DNA from: Shimia_B sp039815465
GTDB taxonomy: Bacteria > Pseudomonadota > Alphaproteobacteria > Rhodobacterales > Rhodobacteraceae
Length of the DNA stretch: 64,000 bases
Direction of reading: 5' to 3'
NCBI GenBank assembly: GCA_039815465.1
Contig: JBCBZG010000011.1
Span: 52,754-116,753, forward strand
Below are positions 49,008-58,366 of this stretch, in pieces. The notes beneath the pieces were generated by a model. That model ran no database searches and was not told where the DNA came from. It saw nothing but the letters and a program-made list of their open reading frames with translations. Numbering within the stretch: the stretch's first letter is position 1; the number at the start of each line of letters is the position of its first letter. Both the position numbers and the translations under genes were made by a program.

Positions 49008-49655
49008 ATGAAGTATCTTTTTTTCGGTATATCAATACTTTATCTTGGCGTTGCGGTCTGGGTGTTCCCTGACGAATATGACGCGTTCGAGGTGTCAGGA
49101 GATGAGCCCATCGATTGGTATCTTGCGCGCGATTCGATTGAACTGCCGCAGCCAAGGTCGGTGGAGAGCTACTATCTCGTGATGCAGGCGTGTGATCGCA
49201 GTGTCATCAGCATCGTCGGGTCGGCGGTCCCACGGCAGACGTCAGAATCGATTTGGCGCATGTGTCTTAACCAATCCGAGGCGGTGTTGGAGGCGGTGCC
49301 AGACCTTGGCGTGGCCCGTTTGGTGCGCGCGTCGGCCCTTGCAAAGCTTGGCCGGATTGAAGACAGCTATGAGGCCTTGCTCGCCGTGGAAGAGGTTGCG
49401 CCGAACCTTGCGTGGATGGCGATGCGCCGGTTTGACATCGCGACGCAGATCGATGGGGTAAATAGTGACGAGGTTCGCGCCCTCATGCAGCGCGATGTCG
49501 TGCGCAGTGCCAGTGACCGCGAAAGTGCGGATCTGCTGGCCCGCCGTTTTTCCGCCCATCCTGGTCTTCGCGATTTCATTATTGATGCGCTGGCGGATCA
49601 GCCGCCGGAATACCAACGCCATTTGCTGTTTGCTTACAATGGCTTGAGGGGTTGA
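49008..49655 (+). CDS. Membrane-anchored or secreted protein of the EPS module
   Basis: This protein of 215 aa begins MKYLFFGISILYLGVAVWVF, a signal anchor or uncleaved signal. The rest has helical-repeat character (VARLVRASALAKLGRIEDSYEALLAVEEVAPNLAWMAMRRFDIA), like tetratricopeptide motifs, and ends AYNGLRG. No enzymatic motif is visible. Its stop is one base before the ATG of the O-antigen ligase-like gene, so a joint role in polymer assembly is likely. The ATG 49008 has only a weak ribosome site. Confidence 0.75.
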   Translation: MKYLFFGISILYLGVAVWVFPDEYDAFEVSGDEPIDWYLARDSIELPQPRSVESYYLVMQACDRSVISIVGSAVPRQTSESIWRMCLNQSEAVLEAVPDLGVARLVRASALAKLGRIEDSYEALLAVEEVAPNLAWMAMRRFDIATQIDGVNSDEVRALMQRDVVRSASDRESADLLARRFSAHPGLRDFIIDALADQPPEYQRHLLFAYNGLRG

Positions 49656-49656
49656 C

Positions 49657-51069
49657 ATGGCGGACAAGCTTTTTCAGTTCGAAGATGATGACCTGCTCTT
49701 GGGAACCGATGAAACGGCAGGGACGTCTCGCAGCGCTAGCGCGCGCGCATTTACGCGGCTCAACCGGCGCACGGCGGGGTTTGTCGTCGCCGCAGCTGTG
49801 TTCGCTCCGATTCCCGTTGGGTTGAACCGGCCGAGCGCGTGGCTCATTTTCGGCGCCTGTGTTGCGGTGTGGTCCTTGGGCTACTTACTGCTGGCCATGC
49901 GCCATGATCCCGAGCGGGAGCTGCGTTCGACCCTTCACCCCTGGCTCTTCGGCCTTGCGGCGCTTGTCCCGATCTGGGCGCTTTTGCAGGCGGTGCCGTT
50001 TGGCGCGATTGTGCCTTGGGCGGAACAGACGGCGCTCAGCATCGTGCCCTCAGCCAGCGCCATGGGCGCGTTGCGGTTTTGCATCTATATCTTGTTCGCG
50101 TTCCTCGTGCTGGAGGTGGCGAACCGCTCCGATCGTGCGCGATGGGTCGGATGGCTCCTCTTTTGGGGCGTCGTGGTCCATGCGATGTGGGGGCTGTTTG
50201 CGCTCAACGTTCTGGGTGACACGCATTTCTGGGGTGAAAAGACGGCCTATGTGGGCGTGGCCACGGGCACATTCATCAACCGGAACTCGTTTGCGACCTT
50301 CCTCGCCATGGGGGTGTGCCTGGGTCTCGCGCTGTTGATGGACCGGGCCACAGACCCCAAGGTGCGGGTCCTCAACAACGGGCCCTTCGCACAGCGCAAG
50401 CTTGAAGCGGCGGTGATATTGATGGCCATCGCGCTGGTGTGGGTCGCGCTGTTGGCGACGAGTTCGCGCCTAGGTGTGGCGGCGGGCGCCATCGGTAGCT
50501 TTGTCGTTTATATGGCAATGCAGCTGAAACTGGGCAAAAACCTCCTCCGCGCGGCGGCGCTTCCGATTGGGGTGGGCGTTGTGATTCTGGGCGTTCTGCT
50601 GGTCAGCGTGGGGCAAGGGCTCGCCATCCGGTCGATTTTCGTCGGTGGTGACGCGGGCCTGCGACTACTGGCCTACGGGTTCACCGCGGAGCTGATTGCA
50701 GCGCGCCCCATCGCGGGCACCGGCATGGACACGTTCCGCGTGGCCTTTGAGCCTATTCATAGGATGCCGCTGGAGCTCAGCCATTTTTGGGATCGCGCGC
50801 ACTCCACCTACCTGACGCATTGGTCGGAACTGGGCGTGATCGTTGGCACGGTGCCTATCGTAATCGGCGTGCTCGCAGCGCGGCGGCTCATCGATGTGAT
50901 CCGGCGGCGCAGCAAGGATTACGCGCTGAGCATCGCGGGGCTCGGCGTGTTGATCACCGGGGCGGTGCACAGCCTTGGCGATTTCAGCCTTGAGATGCCC
51001 GCCAATGTCGTGATGTTTGTCGCGATCATCTGCCTGGGCATCGCCCATCGGGCGCAAGGTAACCGTTAA
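49657..51069 (+). CDS. O-antigen ligase/Wzy-like polymerase
   Basis: This membrane protein of 470 aa has about 12 hydrophobic helices. The large periplasmic loop contains ARPIAGTGMDTFRVAFEPIHRMPLELSHFWDRAHSTYLTHWSELGVIVG, the Wzy_C signature, where the RAHSxYLxxxxELGxxG motif is clear. Such proteins polymerise or ligate repeat units on undecaprenyl carriers. It is preceded by a cytosolic N-terminal tail of about 40 residues. It lies directly between the small membrane protein and the phosphatase in an exopolysaccharide module. Confidence 0.9.
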   Translation: MADKLFQFEDDDLLLGTDETAGTSRSASARAFTRLNRRTAGFVVAAAVFAPIPVGLNRPSAWLIFGACVAVWSLGYLLLAMRHDPERELRSTLHPWLFGLAALVPIWALLQAVPFGAIVPWAEQTALSIVPSASAMGALRFCIYILFAFLVLEVANRSDRARWVGWLLFWGVVVHAMWGLFALNVLGDTHFWGEKTAYVGVATGTFINRNSFATFLAMGVCLGLALLMDRATDPKVRVLNNGPFAQRKLEAAVILMAIALVWVALLATSSRLGVAAGAIGSFVVYMAMQLKLGKNLLRAAALPIGVGVVILGVLLVSVGQGLAIRSIFVGGDAGLRLLAYGFTAELIAARPIAGTGMDTFRVAFEPIHRMPLELSHFWDRAHSTYLTHWSELGVIVGTVPIVIGVLAARRLIDVIRRRSKDYALSIAGLGVLITGAVHSLGDFSLEMPANVVMFVAIICLGIAHRAQGNR

Positions 51070-51089
51070 GGCCGGAAGGCACTGTAACT

Positions 51090-51908
51090 ATGTCGAGTAT
51101 TTTTGACAGCGCACCCAAGATCTCGGTGGAGCCGACGCGGCGCCGCCTCGCGCTGAACGCGCCGGTGGACCTGGCCTACGTGATTGGCGACGTCCACGGC
51201 TGCCACGACCTGCTTTTGGAGCTGGAGGAGGCGATCCGGGCCGATGCAGCGGTGCATGCCAATGGCGCCACGCCGCTCGTCGTCTTTGTGGGTGATTTGA
51301 TCGACCGCGGTGACAAAAGCAGTTCTGTGCTCGACCACCTGATCGACACCGAGGACGGGCTCCACCGGATCAGCATCCTGGGCAATCACGAGGCGATGTT
51401 CCTCGACTTCCTGCGCCAGCCCAAAGCGAGCTCGCGCTGGCTGGGCTATGGTGGGCGCGAGACGTTGCAATCCTATGGCATTCACGGCGACGGGGTGAGC
51501 GGGTTTGACATGCCAGCCCGGCGGCTGGGCCAAATGCTGAACGCCAATATCCCCGACAGCCACCTGAACTTTCTGCTGGCCTGCCCGATCAGCCTGCGCC
51601 TGCCGGGGTATTTGATCACCCATGCGGGGCTGGCAGCTTACAAGACTCTGGGCGAGCAGGACAATGACGACCTGATCTGGTCGCGGCCTGAGTTTCTTGA
51701 TGACGAGGATGACAGCGCTGCGCGGCTGGGCCTCGCGGAGGCGGGGCTAGTGCTGATTCACGGCCATGTCCCGCAGGAGGACGTGCTCTATCTGCCGCAC
51801 AGAATCAACGTAGATACCGGGGCTTACGCGTCCGGAAAGCTGAGCGCGCTGCGCATTATGCCTAATCAAGAACCAGCCGCCATTTCTGTGGAGCGTAAGA
51901 CCTCGTAA
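51090..51908 (+). CDS. PPP-family metallophosphoesterase in the EPS module
   Basis: This 272-aa phosphoesterase has the PPP motifs GDVHGCHDLL, GDLIDRGDKS, GNHEAMF, THAGL and HGH in LVLIHGHVPQED. It resembles bacterial PrpA-like serine/threonine (or Tyr) phosphatases and diadenosine tetraphosphatases. Its position between a Wzy-like polymerase and a Wzc-like kinase is where a low-molecular-weight tyrosine phosphatase (Wzb) commonly sits, so it may dephosphorylate the kinase. This is inferred from position only. Confidence 0.88.
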   Translation: MSSIFDSAPKISVEPTRRRLALNAPVDLAYVIGDVHGCHDLLLELEEAIRADAAVHANGATPLVVFVGDLIDRGDKSSSVLDHLIDTEDGLHRISILGNHEAMFLDFLRQPKASSRWLGYGGRETLQSYGIHGDGVSGFDMPARRLGQMLNANIPDSHLNFLLACPISLRLPGYLITHAGLAAYKTLGEQDNDDLIWSRPEFLDDEDDSAARLGLAEAGLVLIHGHVPQEDVLYLPHRINVDTGAYASGKLSALRIMPNQEPAAISVERKTS

Positions 51909-52003
51909 CGCACCTCGCGCGGTTAACTAACGCTGGCACCCTGAGGGAGCCGTTGATAAAGGGCAAACAGAAAAAACTACGTTCGCAGAGGCAAGGTCGT
52001 CGC

Positions 52004-54175
52004 ATGGAAGAAGCTGAAATCGACATTCGCGCCATTTTCGGAGTGTTGCGCCGTCAAGCTAGACTGATCTGGCTCACCGTTATTTTGGTCGTTGGCGCGG
52101 CACTCGTTTATGTCTTTTCGGTCACGCCGCTCTACCGTGCGGAGACGCTGATCCTGGTTGATCCGTCCGAGCAAAACTTGCTCGACCCGAACCAACAGGC
52201 GAGCGCCGGGAGCGCGCAGGCGATCAACTCCCGCGTGGAGAGTGAGGTTGAAATCCTGCGCTCTATGGCGACAGCGCTTGCTGTAGTGCGGGCAGCAAAT
52301 CTTGTCTCTGACGAGGAGTTCGGGCCGCGCTTGTCGACCGTGGACCAGGTGCTGGCGGCGGTCGGGTTTGACCGTCAGACGGAACTGCGCGGCGATGATC
52401 TGGTCAAAAACGTGGTGACACGCTTCACCTCCGCGCGCGATGTGCGCCGCCGGGGGCTGACCTACATTATCGGTGTGGGCGTCACGTCTGAGGACCCCAC
52501 CCGCGCTGCGGAGCTTGCCAATACGCTCGCGGAAATCTACATCTCTCGCCAGGTCGAGTCGAAGGTGACCGGGTCACTCGCCGCACGTGACATCCTGCAA
52601 GGCCAGATTTCGTCCGCGCAGAGCCGCTTGGTGTCGTCCGAAGAACGGCTGGACAACTTTATCTTCGACAACCTCGACCGCTTGGGCGAGGAAGCCGACG
52701 ATCCTGACCTGGAAAAACTGCGGGCGGAGCTTTTGGGCATCCAAGACACCCGCCAGTCGAGCATCCTTTTGGCCGAAGAAGCGCAGGCAGCGCTGTCCCA
52801 GCGGGATTGGACGGCCCTGTCAGAGCAGTTGGGTGACCAAGCGCTCGCGGCGCTCGCCGCAGAGCGTGAGCAGTTGCAGCGCCGCCTCGGCAATGTGGAC
52901 GAGGGCACGCCGCTGCAGATCGACCTGCGGACTGCACTGGCCCAGATCGACGAGAACCTGGAGACACGCGGCACAGCGCAGCTCGCAGAGCTCCAGCTTG
53001 ACGTGACGCAGTTCGAAGAGGACATCACCAGCGTCCGCGACAGCATCCGCAACACGTTGCTGCGCTCTGACCTGAGCTCCACCACTCTGGCGGAGATCTT
53101 TTCGCTGCAACAATCTGCGGAGCTGAGCCGCTTGCAGGTGCAGACCTTGCTGACGCGCCTGTCGGATCTGGAGGCGCAGTCTGCGGTGCAGATCGCCGAC
53201 AGCCGCATCGTGTCCGAGGCGCTTCCGCCCACGGATGCCGCATTCCCGAACCGCTCGATGATCTTGGCCATCGCGCTGGTCATGGGTGTGGGTCTCGGTG
53301 CCGCGCTGGCCTTTGCCAATGAATACTATGTCGGCGGGATCACGTCAGACGGTCAGCTGGAAAACCTGCTGGGTGTTCCAGTCGTGGCAAGCATCCCGGC
53401 ACAGACGCAGGAAAAGGGCCAGTTGTCGGTGTCAGACGTGGTCGTCGAACAACCGCTATCGGCCTACGCCGAAGGGTTCCGGCAGCTGCGCGCGTCCATC
53501 GACCAAGAGCTCTTTAAAACCGACCTCAAGGCGCCTGCGATGGTGCAGGGTGAGGACGGCACGCCCAAAAAGCGCGGTAAGGTGATCCTCGTGACCTCAT
53601 CGATCCCGGTGGAGGGGAAGTCGACGACAGCGTTGGCGCTGGCGCGGACCTATGCGTTGTCGGGCAAAAAGACAGTGCTGGTGGATGGCGATATGCGCAA
53701 ACCGTCGCTGGCGCGCCAGCTCGGGGTGCGCCCGACGAGCGGTCTGCTCGAATTCCTCAGCTCGGATTCGATGTCTGACGAAGACATGTCGTTCTTTGTC
53801 CAGGACTCCAAAACGCCGCTTCAGGCGCTCTTGGGTGGGCGGCGCAGCGATAAGCCTACAGACCAGTTGCTCGTCTCAGACCGGTTCCGGATGCTGCTCG
53901 ACCACGCCTGCGCCTATGGCGAGGTGATCGTGATCGACAGCCCGCCGGTCGTGCCGGTGGTGGACGCCCGCTATATCGCGCCGCAGGCCGATGTGGTGCT
54001 GATGGTGGCGCGTTTTGCGGCCACGACGCAGAGCGATATTCGCTACTCCATCGGGCAAATCAAAAGCTCGGTCGCTGATCATTCCAAGATCCTGGGGATG
54101 CTCAACTACGAAGAGCGCAAGGGCAACAGCTACCGCTATCAGGGCTACTACAGCGACTACGTGGTGCGGTCCTAA
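52004..54175 (+). CDS. Wzc-like polysaccharide co-polymerase / BY-kinase
   Basis: This protein of about 723 aa combines a Wzz domain and a cytoplasmic tyrosine kinase that controls chain length and export. Parts in order: cytosolic start EIDIRAIFGVLRRQARLIWLTVILVVG, TM1, a periplasmic coiled coil (LERLGEEADDPDLEKLRAELL-like helices), TM2 (NRSMILAIALVMGVGLGAALAF), then Walker A SSIPVEGKSTTALALA, VLVDGDMRKPS (Walker A') and VIVIDSPPVVPVVDA (Walker B). The C terminus is Tyr-rich, YEERKGNSYRYQGYYSDYVV, the autophosphorylation cluster. An in-frame TTG at 51953, just after GAGGGAG, is an alternative start. Confidence 0.9.
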   Translation: MEEAEIDIRAIFGVLRRQARLIWLTVILVVGAALVYVFSVTPLYRAETLILVDPSEQNLLDPNQQASAGSAQAINSRVESEVEILRSMATALAVVRAANLVSDEEFGPRLSTVDQVLAAVGFDRQTELRGDDLVKNVVTRFTSARDVRRRGLTYIIGVGVTSEDPTRAAELANTLAEIYISRQVESKVTGSLAARDILQGQISSAQSRLVSSEERLDNFIFDNLDRLGEEADDPDLEKLRAELLGIQDTRQSSILLAEEAQAALSQRDWTALSEQLGDQALAALAAEREQLQRRLGNVDEGTPLQIDLRTALAQIDENLETRGTAQLAELQLDVTQFEEDITSVRDSIRNTLLRSDLSSTTLAEIFSLQQSAELSRLQVQTLLTRLSDLEAQSAVQIADSRIVSEALPPTDAAFPNRSMILAIALVMGVGLGAALAFANEYYVGGITSDGQLENLLGVPVVASIPAQTQEKGQLSVSDVVVEQPLSAYAEGFRQLRASIDQELFKTDLKAPAMVQGEDGTPKKRGKVILVTSSIPVEGKSTTALALARTYALSGKKTVLVDGDMRKPSLARQLGVRPTSGLLEFLSSDSMSDEDMSFFVQDSKTPLQALLGGRRSDKPTDQLLVSDRFRMLLDHACAYGEVIVIDSPPVVPVVDARYIAPQADVVLMVARFAATTQSDIRYSIGQIKSSVADHSKILGMLNYEERKGNSYRYQGYYSDYVVRS

Positions 54176-54220
54176 TCAAGACGCGGCGCAGGTCGGGTTC
54201 GGCCTGCGCGCATACGGCGC

Positions 54221-54835
54221 CTAAGCGAACCCTGCCTCTTTTGCGAGCATCGCCGCCTGGGTGCGGTTCTTGGCCCCCAGCTTGCGCGACAAGGTTTTGA
54301 CGTGGAGCTTGATCGTGACCTCTTGTAGGTTCAGCTCCCGCGCGATTTCTTTGTTGGGCAGCCCGCGGCACAGTCCGCGTAGCACCTGCTCCTCCCGTAC
54401 CGAGAGCAGCTTGGACAGGGGGCTTTCCGGCGCGCTGTCTGCGGCGTTGAGAAAGTCGACGGGCACATAGGTCTCGCCGCCCGCCATGAACTTTACCGCA
54501 TTCACGAGGGACGAGGCCGCCATGGTTTTGGGCAAAAACCCGATGGCGCCTTTGTCGATGGCATCCTGCGCGACGGCCTTTGTGGCGGTCCCCGACATGA
54601 GCGCAACGGGGCGCCCGTGGGAGGCTGCGATCGCACGGCTGAGCCCGTCGAGCCCGTTCATGCCAGGCATAGAGTAGTCGAGCAGCACGAGGTCGTAGGC
54701 GGCATCGCTAGCGATTTTTGTGCAAGCTGCGTCGAGCGAGGTGCAGGTTTCCACGTCAAACGCGCCCTCGGCGCTCAAAAACGCGCTCAGCGTTTCGAGC
54801 ACGAGCCCGTGGTCATCGGCAAGAAGCAGTCTCAT
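54221..54835 (-). CDS. LuxR-family response regulator
   Basis: This 204-aa NarL/FixJ-type regulator has a receiver domain (MRLLLADDHGLVLETLSAFL, phospho-acceptor D53 in LVLLDYSMPGMNG, then VALMSGTA and LPKTM) and a C-terminal HTH (SVREEQVLRGLCRGLPNKEIARELNLQEVTIKLHVKTLSRKL). It follows the LOV hybrid kinase by ten bases on the same strand, so they form an operon. It converges on the Wzc gene, suggesting but not proving that exopolysaccharide synthesis is a target. Confidence 0.92.
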   Translation of the reverse strand: MRLLLADDHGLVLETLSAFLSAEGAFDVETCTSLDAACTKIASDAAYDLVLLDYSMPGMNGLDGLSRAIAASHGRPVALMSGTATKAVAQDAIDKGAIGFLPKTMAASSLVNAVKFMAGGETYVPVDFLNAADSAPESPLSKLLSVREEQVLRGLCRGLPNKEIARELNLQEVTIKLHVKTLSRKLGAKNRTQAAMLAKEAGFA

Positions 54836-54845
54836 GCCGCGCCTT

Positions 54846-57608
54846 TTAGGCCTTTGCCGTGACCTGCGCTAGGGTCTCTGACAGGGCGGCGAGGTCCACG
54901 GGTTTGGCAAAGACAGCCGTGACGGTGCCTGGCCCCACGCGCGGGTCGGTGAGCCGTTTGGCCAGGGCGGTGACGACGATGATGGGCAGGTCCGGCGCGA
55001 TAGGCCGCAGCGCGGCCACGAGCGCGCCACCGCTGAGCGCGGGCATGTCGTAGTCTGTGATCAGCGCCGACCATGCGCCCGGGTCGTCACGGATCGCGGC
55101 CTGTGCATCGCGCGGGTCGCTACAGGTGGCGACCTCCGCCCCTTGGCGTTCGAGGTAGGAGGCGAGCACCTCGCTGACGCTATCCTCGTCGTCGACGATC
55201 AGGATCGTCCGCCCGCTAAGGTCCTGGTCCGCCGGGGCGGCGTCATCGGTCACAGCAGGGCGCGGCGCCCCGCGGTGCAGCGGCCAAAAGAGCGCAAAGC
55301 GCGTGCCGGCCCCCTTGTCCGACTGCACAGCCATCGCGCCGCCAGCTGCCTGGATTTGCATTGCCGATGTCGCCAGGCCGAGCCCTGTCCCCTGCCGTCC
55401 CTTGGTGGTGAAGTAAGGTTTGGTGATGTCTGCGAGCTGCGCGGCGTCGATCCCGCCGCCGGTGTCGGCGACGGTGATTTTCGCATAGCGCGTTTCATCC
55501 GCGATCTGGCCTGCAAGCAGCATCGCGCCGTCAAGCCCACCCTGATCGGCGGCGGTGACGGTGATGGTGCCGCCCTCCGCCCCGATGGCGTCGCGGGCGT
55601 TTAAGATCAGGTTGATCAGGATACGGCTAAGCGAGCTTGGGTCGCCTTGCAGCGTCATCGGCCCGCGAGCGGGCGCCATGTGCAGCGTTACGGCCTCCGG
55701 CAGGCTGGAGGACACAAGGCTCGGTACCCCGTCGAGCACATCGGAGAACGCAAATAGCCCGTCAAAGTTTTCGCCCGCACCCACATCCAGAAGCCGCGCG
55801 ACGAGCTTGGCCGACTGCGCACCCGCCGCCGCGATCCGGTCCAGGTGAGGGCGCGCCGCCTCGGGCAGGGGGCCGGACATCCCGATCAGCGTGGCGGAAC
55901 CGTTGATTGCGGACAGCAGATTGTTGAAATCATGGGCCACACCCGCGGTGAGCTGCGCAACGGCGTCCTGGCGCTGGAGGCGGATGAGCTCCCGCGTCAG
56001 GTCGTTCTCGCGTTCTTCAAGTGCGAGCTTTTCGGTGATGTCCCGGATGGCGAGTACGGTGCCCCCGGCAGGCAGGGGGGAGCCGACGATCTCGTGCGTA
56101 TGGGTGTCTGCCGCGGCGCTGCGCGTCAGCGTCACCTCAAAGCCGCTGCCACCTGCCGTGGCTACGGCGGTGCCTGCGCCGTCATAGCGGTCGCGCCACG
56201 GGGTGCCTGTGGCCTGTGCCTCCCGCTCGAACCCCAAAAGCGACAGCGCGGCTGAGTTCAGGTAGGTCAACCGCCCCAAGGGGTCGGTGGTGGCGATGCC
56301 GTCAGGGGCGGCTTCCATCGCGGTGAGCCGGTCGGCGAGCAGGTTTTGCGCCGACTTCATGGCTGTCACATCCGTGGCCGTGAGCACCCGCCCCCGATCG
56401 TCGAGCCGTTTGCCGCGCACAAGGACGGCGCGCCCGTCGGGCAAGATCAGCTCCTGCCCGTCTGGAAGAAATTCGAGCCCCGGATGATTGGCCGCGCGCA
56501 ACAGACGCGACACGTGCTGGCCTGCCGCCTCCGCGCCGGCCAGATAGGCCTCCCAGTTCTCGTCGAAATGGGTGCCCACACGCCATTTCAGCTGTGGGGA
56601 CGGAAAGAACCGGTGCACCGCTGCATTGGCAAAGGCCACGCTGTCGTCGGCCTCTAGCACCAGATAGGCGTCATTGGTGGCGGTTAGCGCGCGGTCCATC
56701 CGGCGGCGCACGATATCGCGTTCTTCCGCCGCGGCCATGCGTGCGGTGACGTCGGTTTGGGTGGCCACCATGTTGCGCACACGGCCTGTGCGGTCCTCCA
56801 CCGGGTAAAGCGTCAATTCGTTCCAGAACTCCTGCCCGGACTTGCGGCGATTGCGCAGCACAAAGGTCCCGCCTTGGCGTGCTGCGACCGCGGCGCGCAG
56901 CCGCAGCCGTTCGGGGGAGTTCGGGGGCTCCGCCGATAAGAACCGGCAGTTTTGGCCCACGACCTCGGCGGCGGTGTAGCCCGAGATTTTCTCAAAGGCG
57001 CGGTTCACGTAGACCAGCGGCTGCCCGTCCTCTGTCGCGTCCGAGATCGCAAACCCCGCCGAGGAGCCCGAGATCGTCGCTGCCAATAGCGCGTTTTCGG
57101 CCATGAGTTCGCCCGTGCGCAGGGCCTGCACGGCGAGCCCGGCGAGTTGTTCGATCAGGCGCACATGACGGGGCGCAAAGGATCGCGGCGCAGCGCGGCA
57201 GGCAATGAGCGCGTGGGTCTGGGAGCCGGGCGCGACGATAGCACCCGCGGCCTCGCGAAATCCGTCGAGCGCGTCCCACCCTTCTACGGCGCGAACATTG
57301 GGCAGCGCCCGCGCCGTGTGCCAGATGTCGAAAGGCGCCGTGAGTTTGGCGTTGAGCAACGTGGGCTTGTCTGTGGCAACGATCTGAAGCTCACCCCGCG
57401 TGTCTGTAGGCGCCACGATCACGCTAAACGACACGTCGAGCCGCAGCCGCATGGCGTAGAACAGCGCCGACACCGCGTCTTTGGGTGTGGGCGCGGAGGA
57501 ATAGGCCTCCAAACACGCCAATAGGATTTGCGTATCATCCTGCGCGCGCCTGGCCCGCGGACCGCCGGGTGCCTCAAAATCGGGGGGAGCGCTGGTTTCG
57601 TCGGTCAT
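54846..57608 (-). CDS. LOV/PAS hybrid histidine kinase
   Basis: The product has about 920 aa. An N-terminal GAF-like domain (residues about 25-165) precedes a LOV domain (about 180-290). This contains VVGQNCRFLSAEPPNSPERLR, where the Cys (221) matches the flavin-adduct residue, and VLRNRRKSGQEFWNELTLYPVEDRTGRVRNMVATQTDVT. One or two PAS domains follow (about 305-530), then the phospho-acceptor box LTAGVAHDFNNLLSAI (His about 559), an HATPase domain ending KGRQGTGLGLATSAMQIQAAGG, and a receiver (TILIVDDEDSVSEVL, phospho-Asp in ALITDYDMPALSGGAL). It is probably a blue-light sensor. The ATG is at 57608. Confidence 0.92.
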   Translation of the reverse strand: MTDETSAPPDFEAPGGPRARRAQDDTQILLACLEAYSSAPTPKDAVSALFYAMRLRLDVSFSVIVAPTDTRGELQIVATDKPTLLNAKLTAPFDIWHTARALPNVRAVEGWDALDGFREAAGAIVAPGSQTHALIACRAAPRSFAPRHVRLIEQLAGLAVQALRTGELMAENALLAATISGSSAGFAISDATEDGQPLVYVNRAFEKISGYTAAEVVGQNCRFLSAEPPNSPERLRLRAAVAARQGGTFVLRNRRKSGQEFWNELTLYPVEDRTGRVRNMVATQTDVTARMAAAEERDIVRRRMDRALTATNDAYLVLEADDSVAFANAAVHRFFPSPQLKWRVGTHFDENWEAYLAGAEAAGQHVSRLLRAANHPGLEFLPDGQELILPDGRAVLVRGKRLDDRGRVLTATDVTAMKSAQNLLADRLTAMEAAPDGIATTDPLGRLTYLNSAALSLLGFEREAQATGTPWRDRYDGAGTAVATAGGSGFEVTLTRSAAADTHTHEIVGSPLPAGGTVLAIRDITEKLALEERENDLTRELIRLQRQDAVAQLTAGVAHDFNNLLSAINGSATLIGMSGPLPEAARPHLDRIAAAGAQSAKLVARLLDVGAGENFDGLFAFSDVLDGVPSLVSSSLPEAVTLHMAPARGPMTLQGDPSSLSRILINLILNARDAIGAEGGTITVTAADQGGLDGAMLLAGQIADETRYAKITVADTGGGIDAAQLADITKPYFTTKGRQGTGLGLATSAMQIQAAGGAMAVQSDKGAGTRFALFWPLHRGAPRPAVTDDAAPADQDLSGRTILIVDDEDSVSEVLASYLERQGAEVATCSDPRDAQAAIRDDPGAWSALITDYDMPALSGGALVAALRPIAPDLPIIVVTALAKRLTDPRVGPGTVTAVFAKPVDLAALSETLAQVTAKA

Positions 57609-58366
57609 CACAATCGCTGCGGCTGTCGCGCGGTCAGGCTAGGGGAGGGCGCGCAAAATTGCCACTCGGCTCTTTGCTTGGCCCGCGATGACCTAAAAAA
57701 ATCGACCAGGCGGGAAGCGTCGATACGTAACCCCCGCCGATGCTTGCCCACCTGGCCTCTAAACCGATCGCTCCCACACGCGCCTGGGGCTGTCACCCTG
57801 GCTGAACGGAGAGTTACATGGCCAACGGTGGCCAAAGCTCCGAGAGAACCGATTTCGGCGGACCTAAGGGTCCCAAAGGCCGCCAGTGTGACTGACATGT
57901 ACTCTCCCGGTTGTGCTCCTGCTCAGCCCTTTGGCGCCTTGCACCAAAGGGCTGATATGGGCGAACCCACGGCACCGTTGCCCCATGCAGCGCGGTCCCA
58001 TCGAAACGGTCCGCGCAACAACCTGTGCCTAACAGCAGCTGAACCAGGGTGAGTGCGCCAGCAAAAGAGTCTCCCCGGACGTATCCGCACTTTGGCTGAC
58101 TGTCACACGGGCTCAGAACCGACATGCGTCAATCTTGTGGAGCGTTGTATCAAATGTTTACGCGCGCCAAAGCGTGCATTGGCATACCGAACTATACTTT
58201 TGGATATGTCGCGCCATGCCCAGGTCCGGCGACTGGCAGATTTGAAGGCGGTTAGGGGCACTATTGCACGGTTGAAGCGGCCCGCGGCGGGGTCTAGCCA
58301 CGGATCTATGATGAGCCGCTATTCGCACGCCCTGCCAATGCACCCCACCTGCCCGCACGAGACGCG
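57609..58366. other. 758-base region without a convincing gene
   Basis: No open frame here has family features or coding-like codon use. The region contains stem-loops GGCC/GGCC (57820-57833), GGACC-TAAG-GGTCC (57860-57873) and a perfect 11-bp stem CAGCCCTTTGG / CCAAAGGGCTG (57924-57954). A structured RNA or decayed sequence is possible. The last part should hold the promoter of the FGGY kinase gene. Confidence 0.5.
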
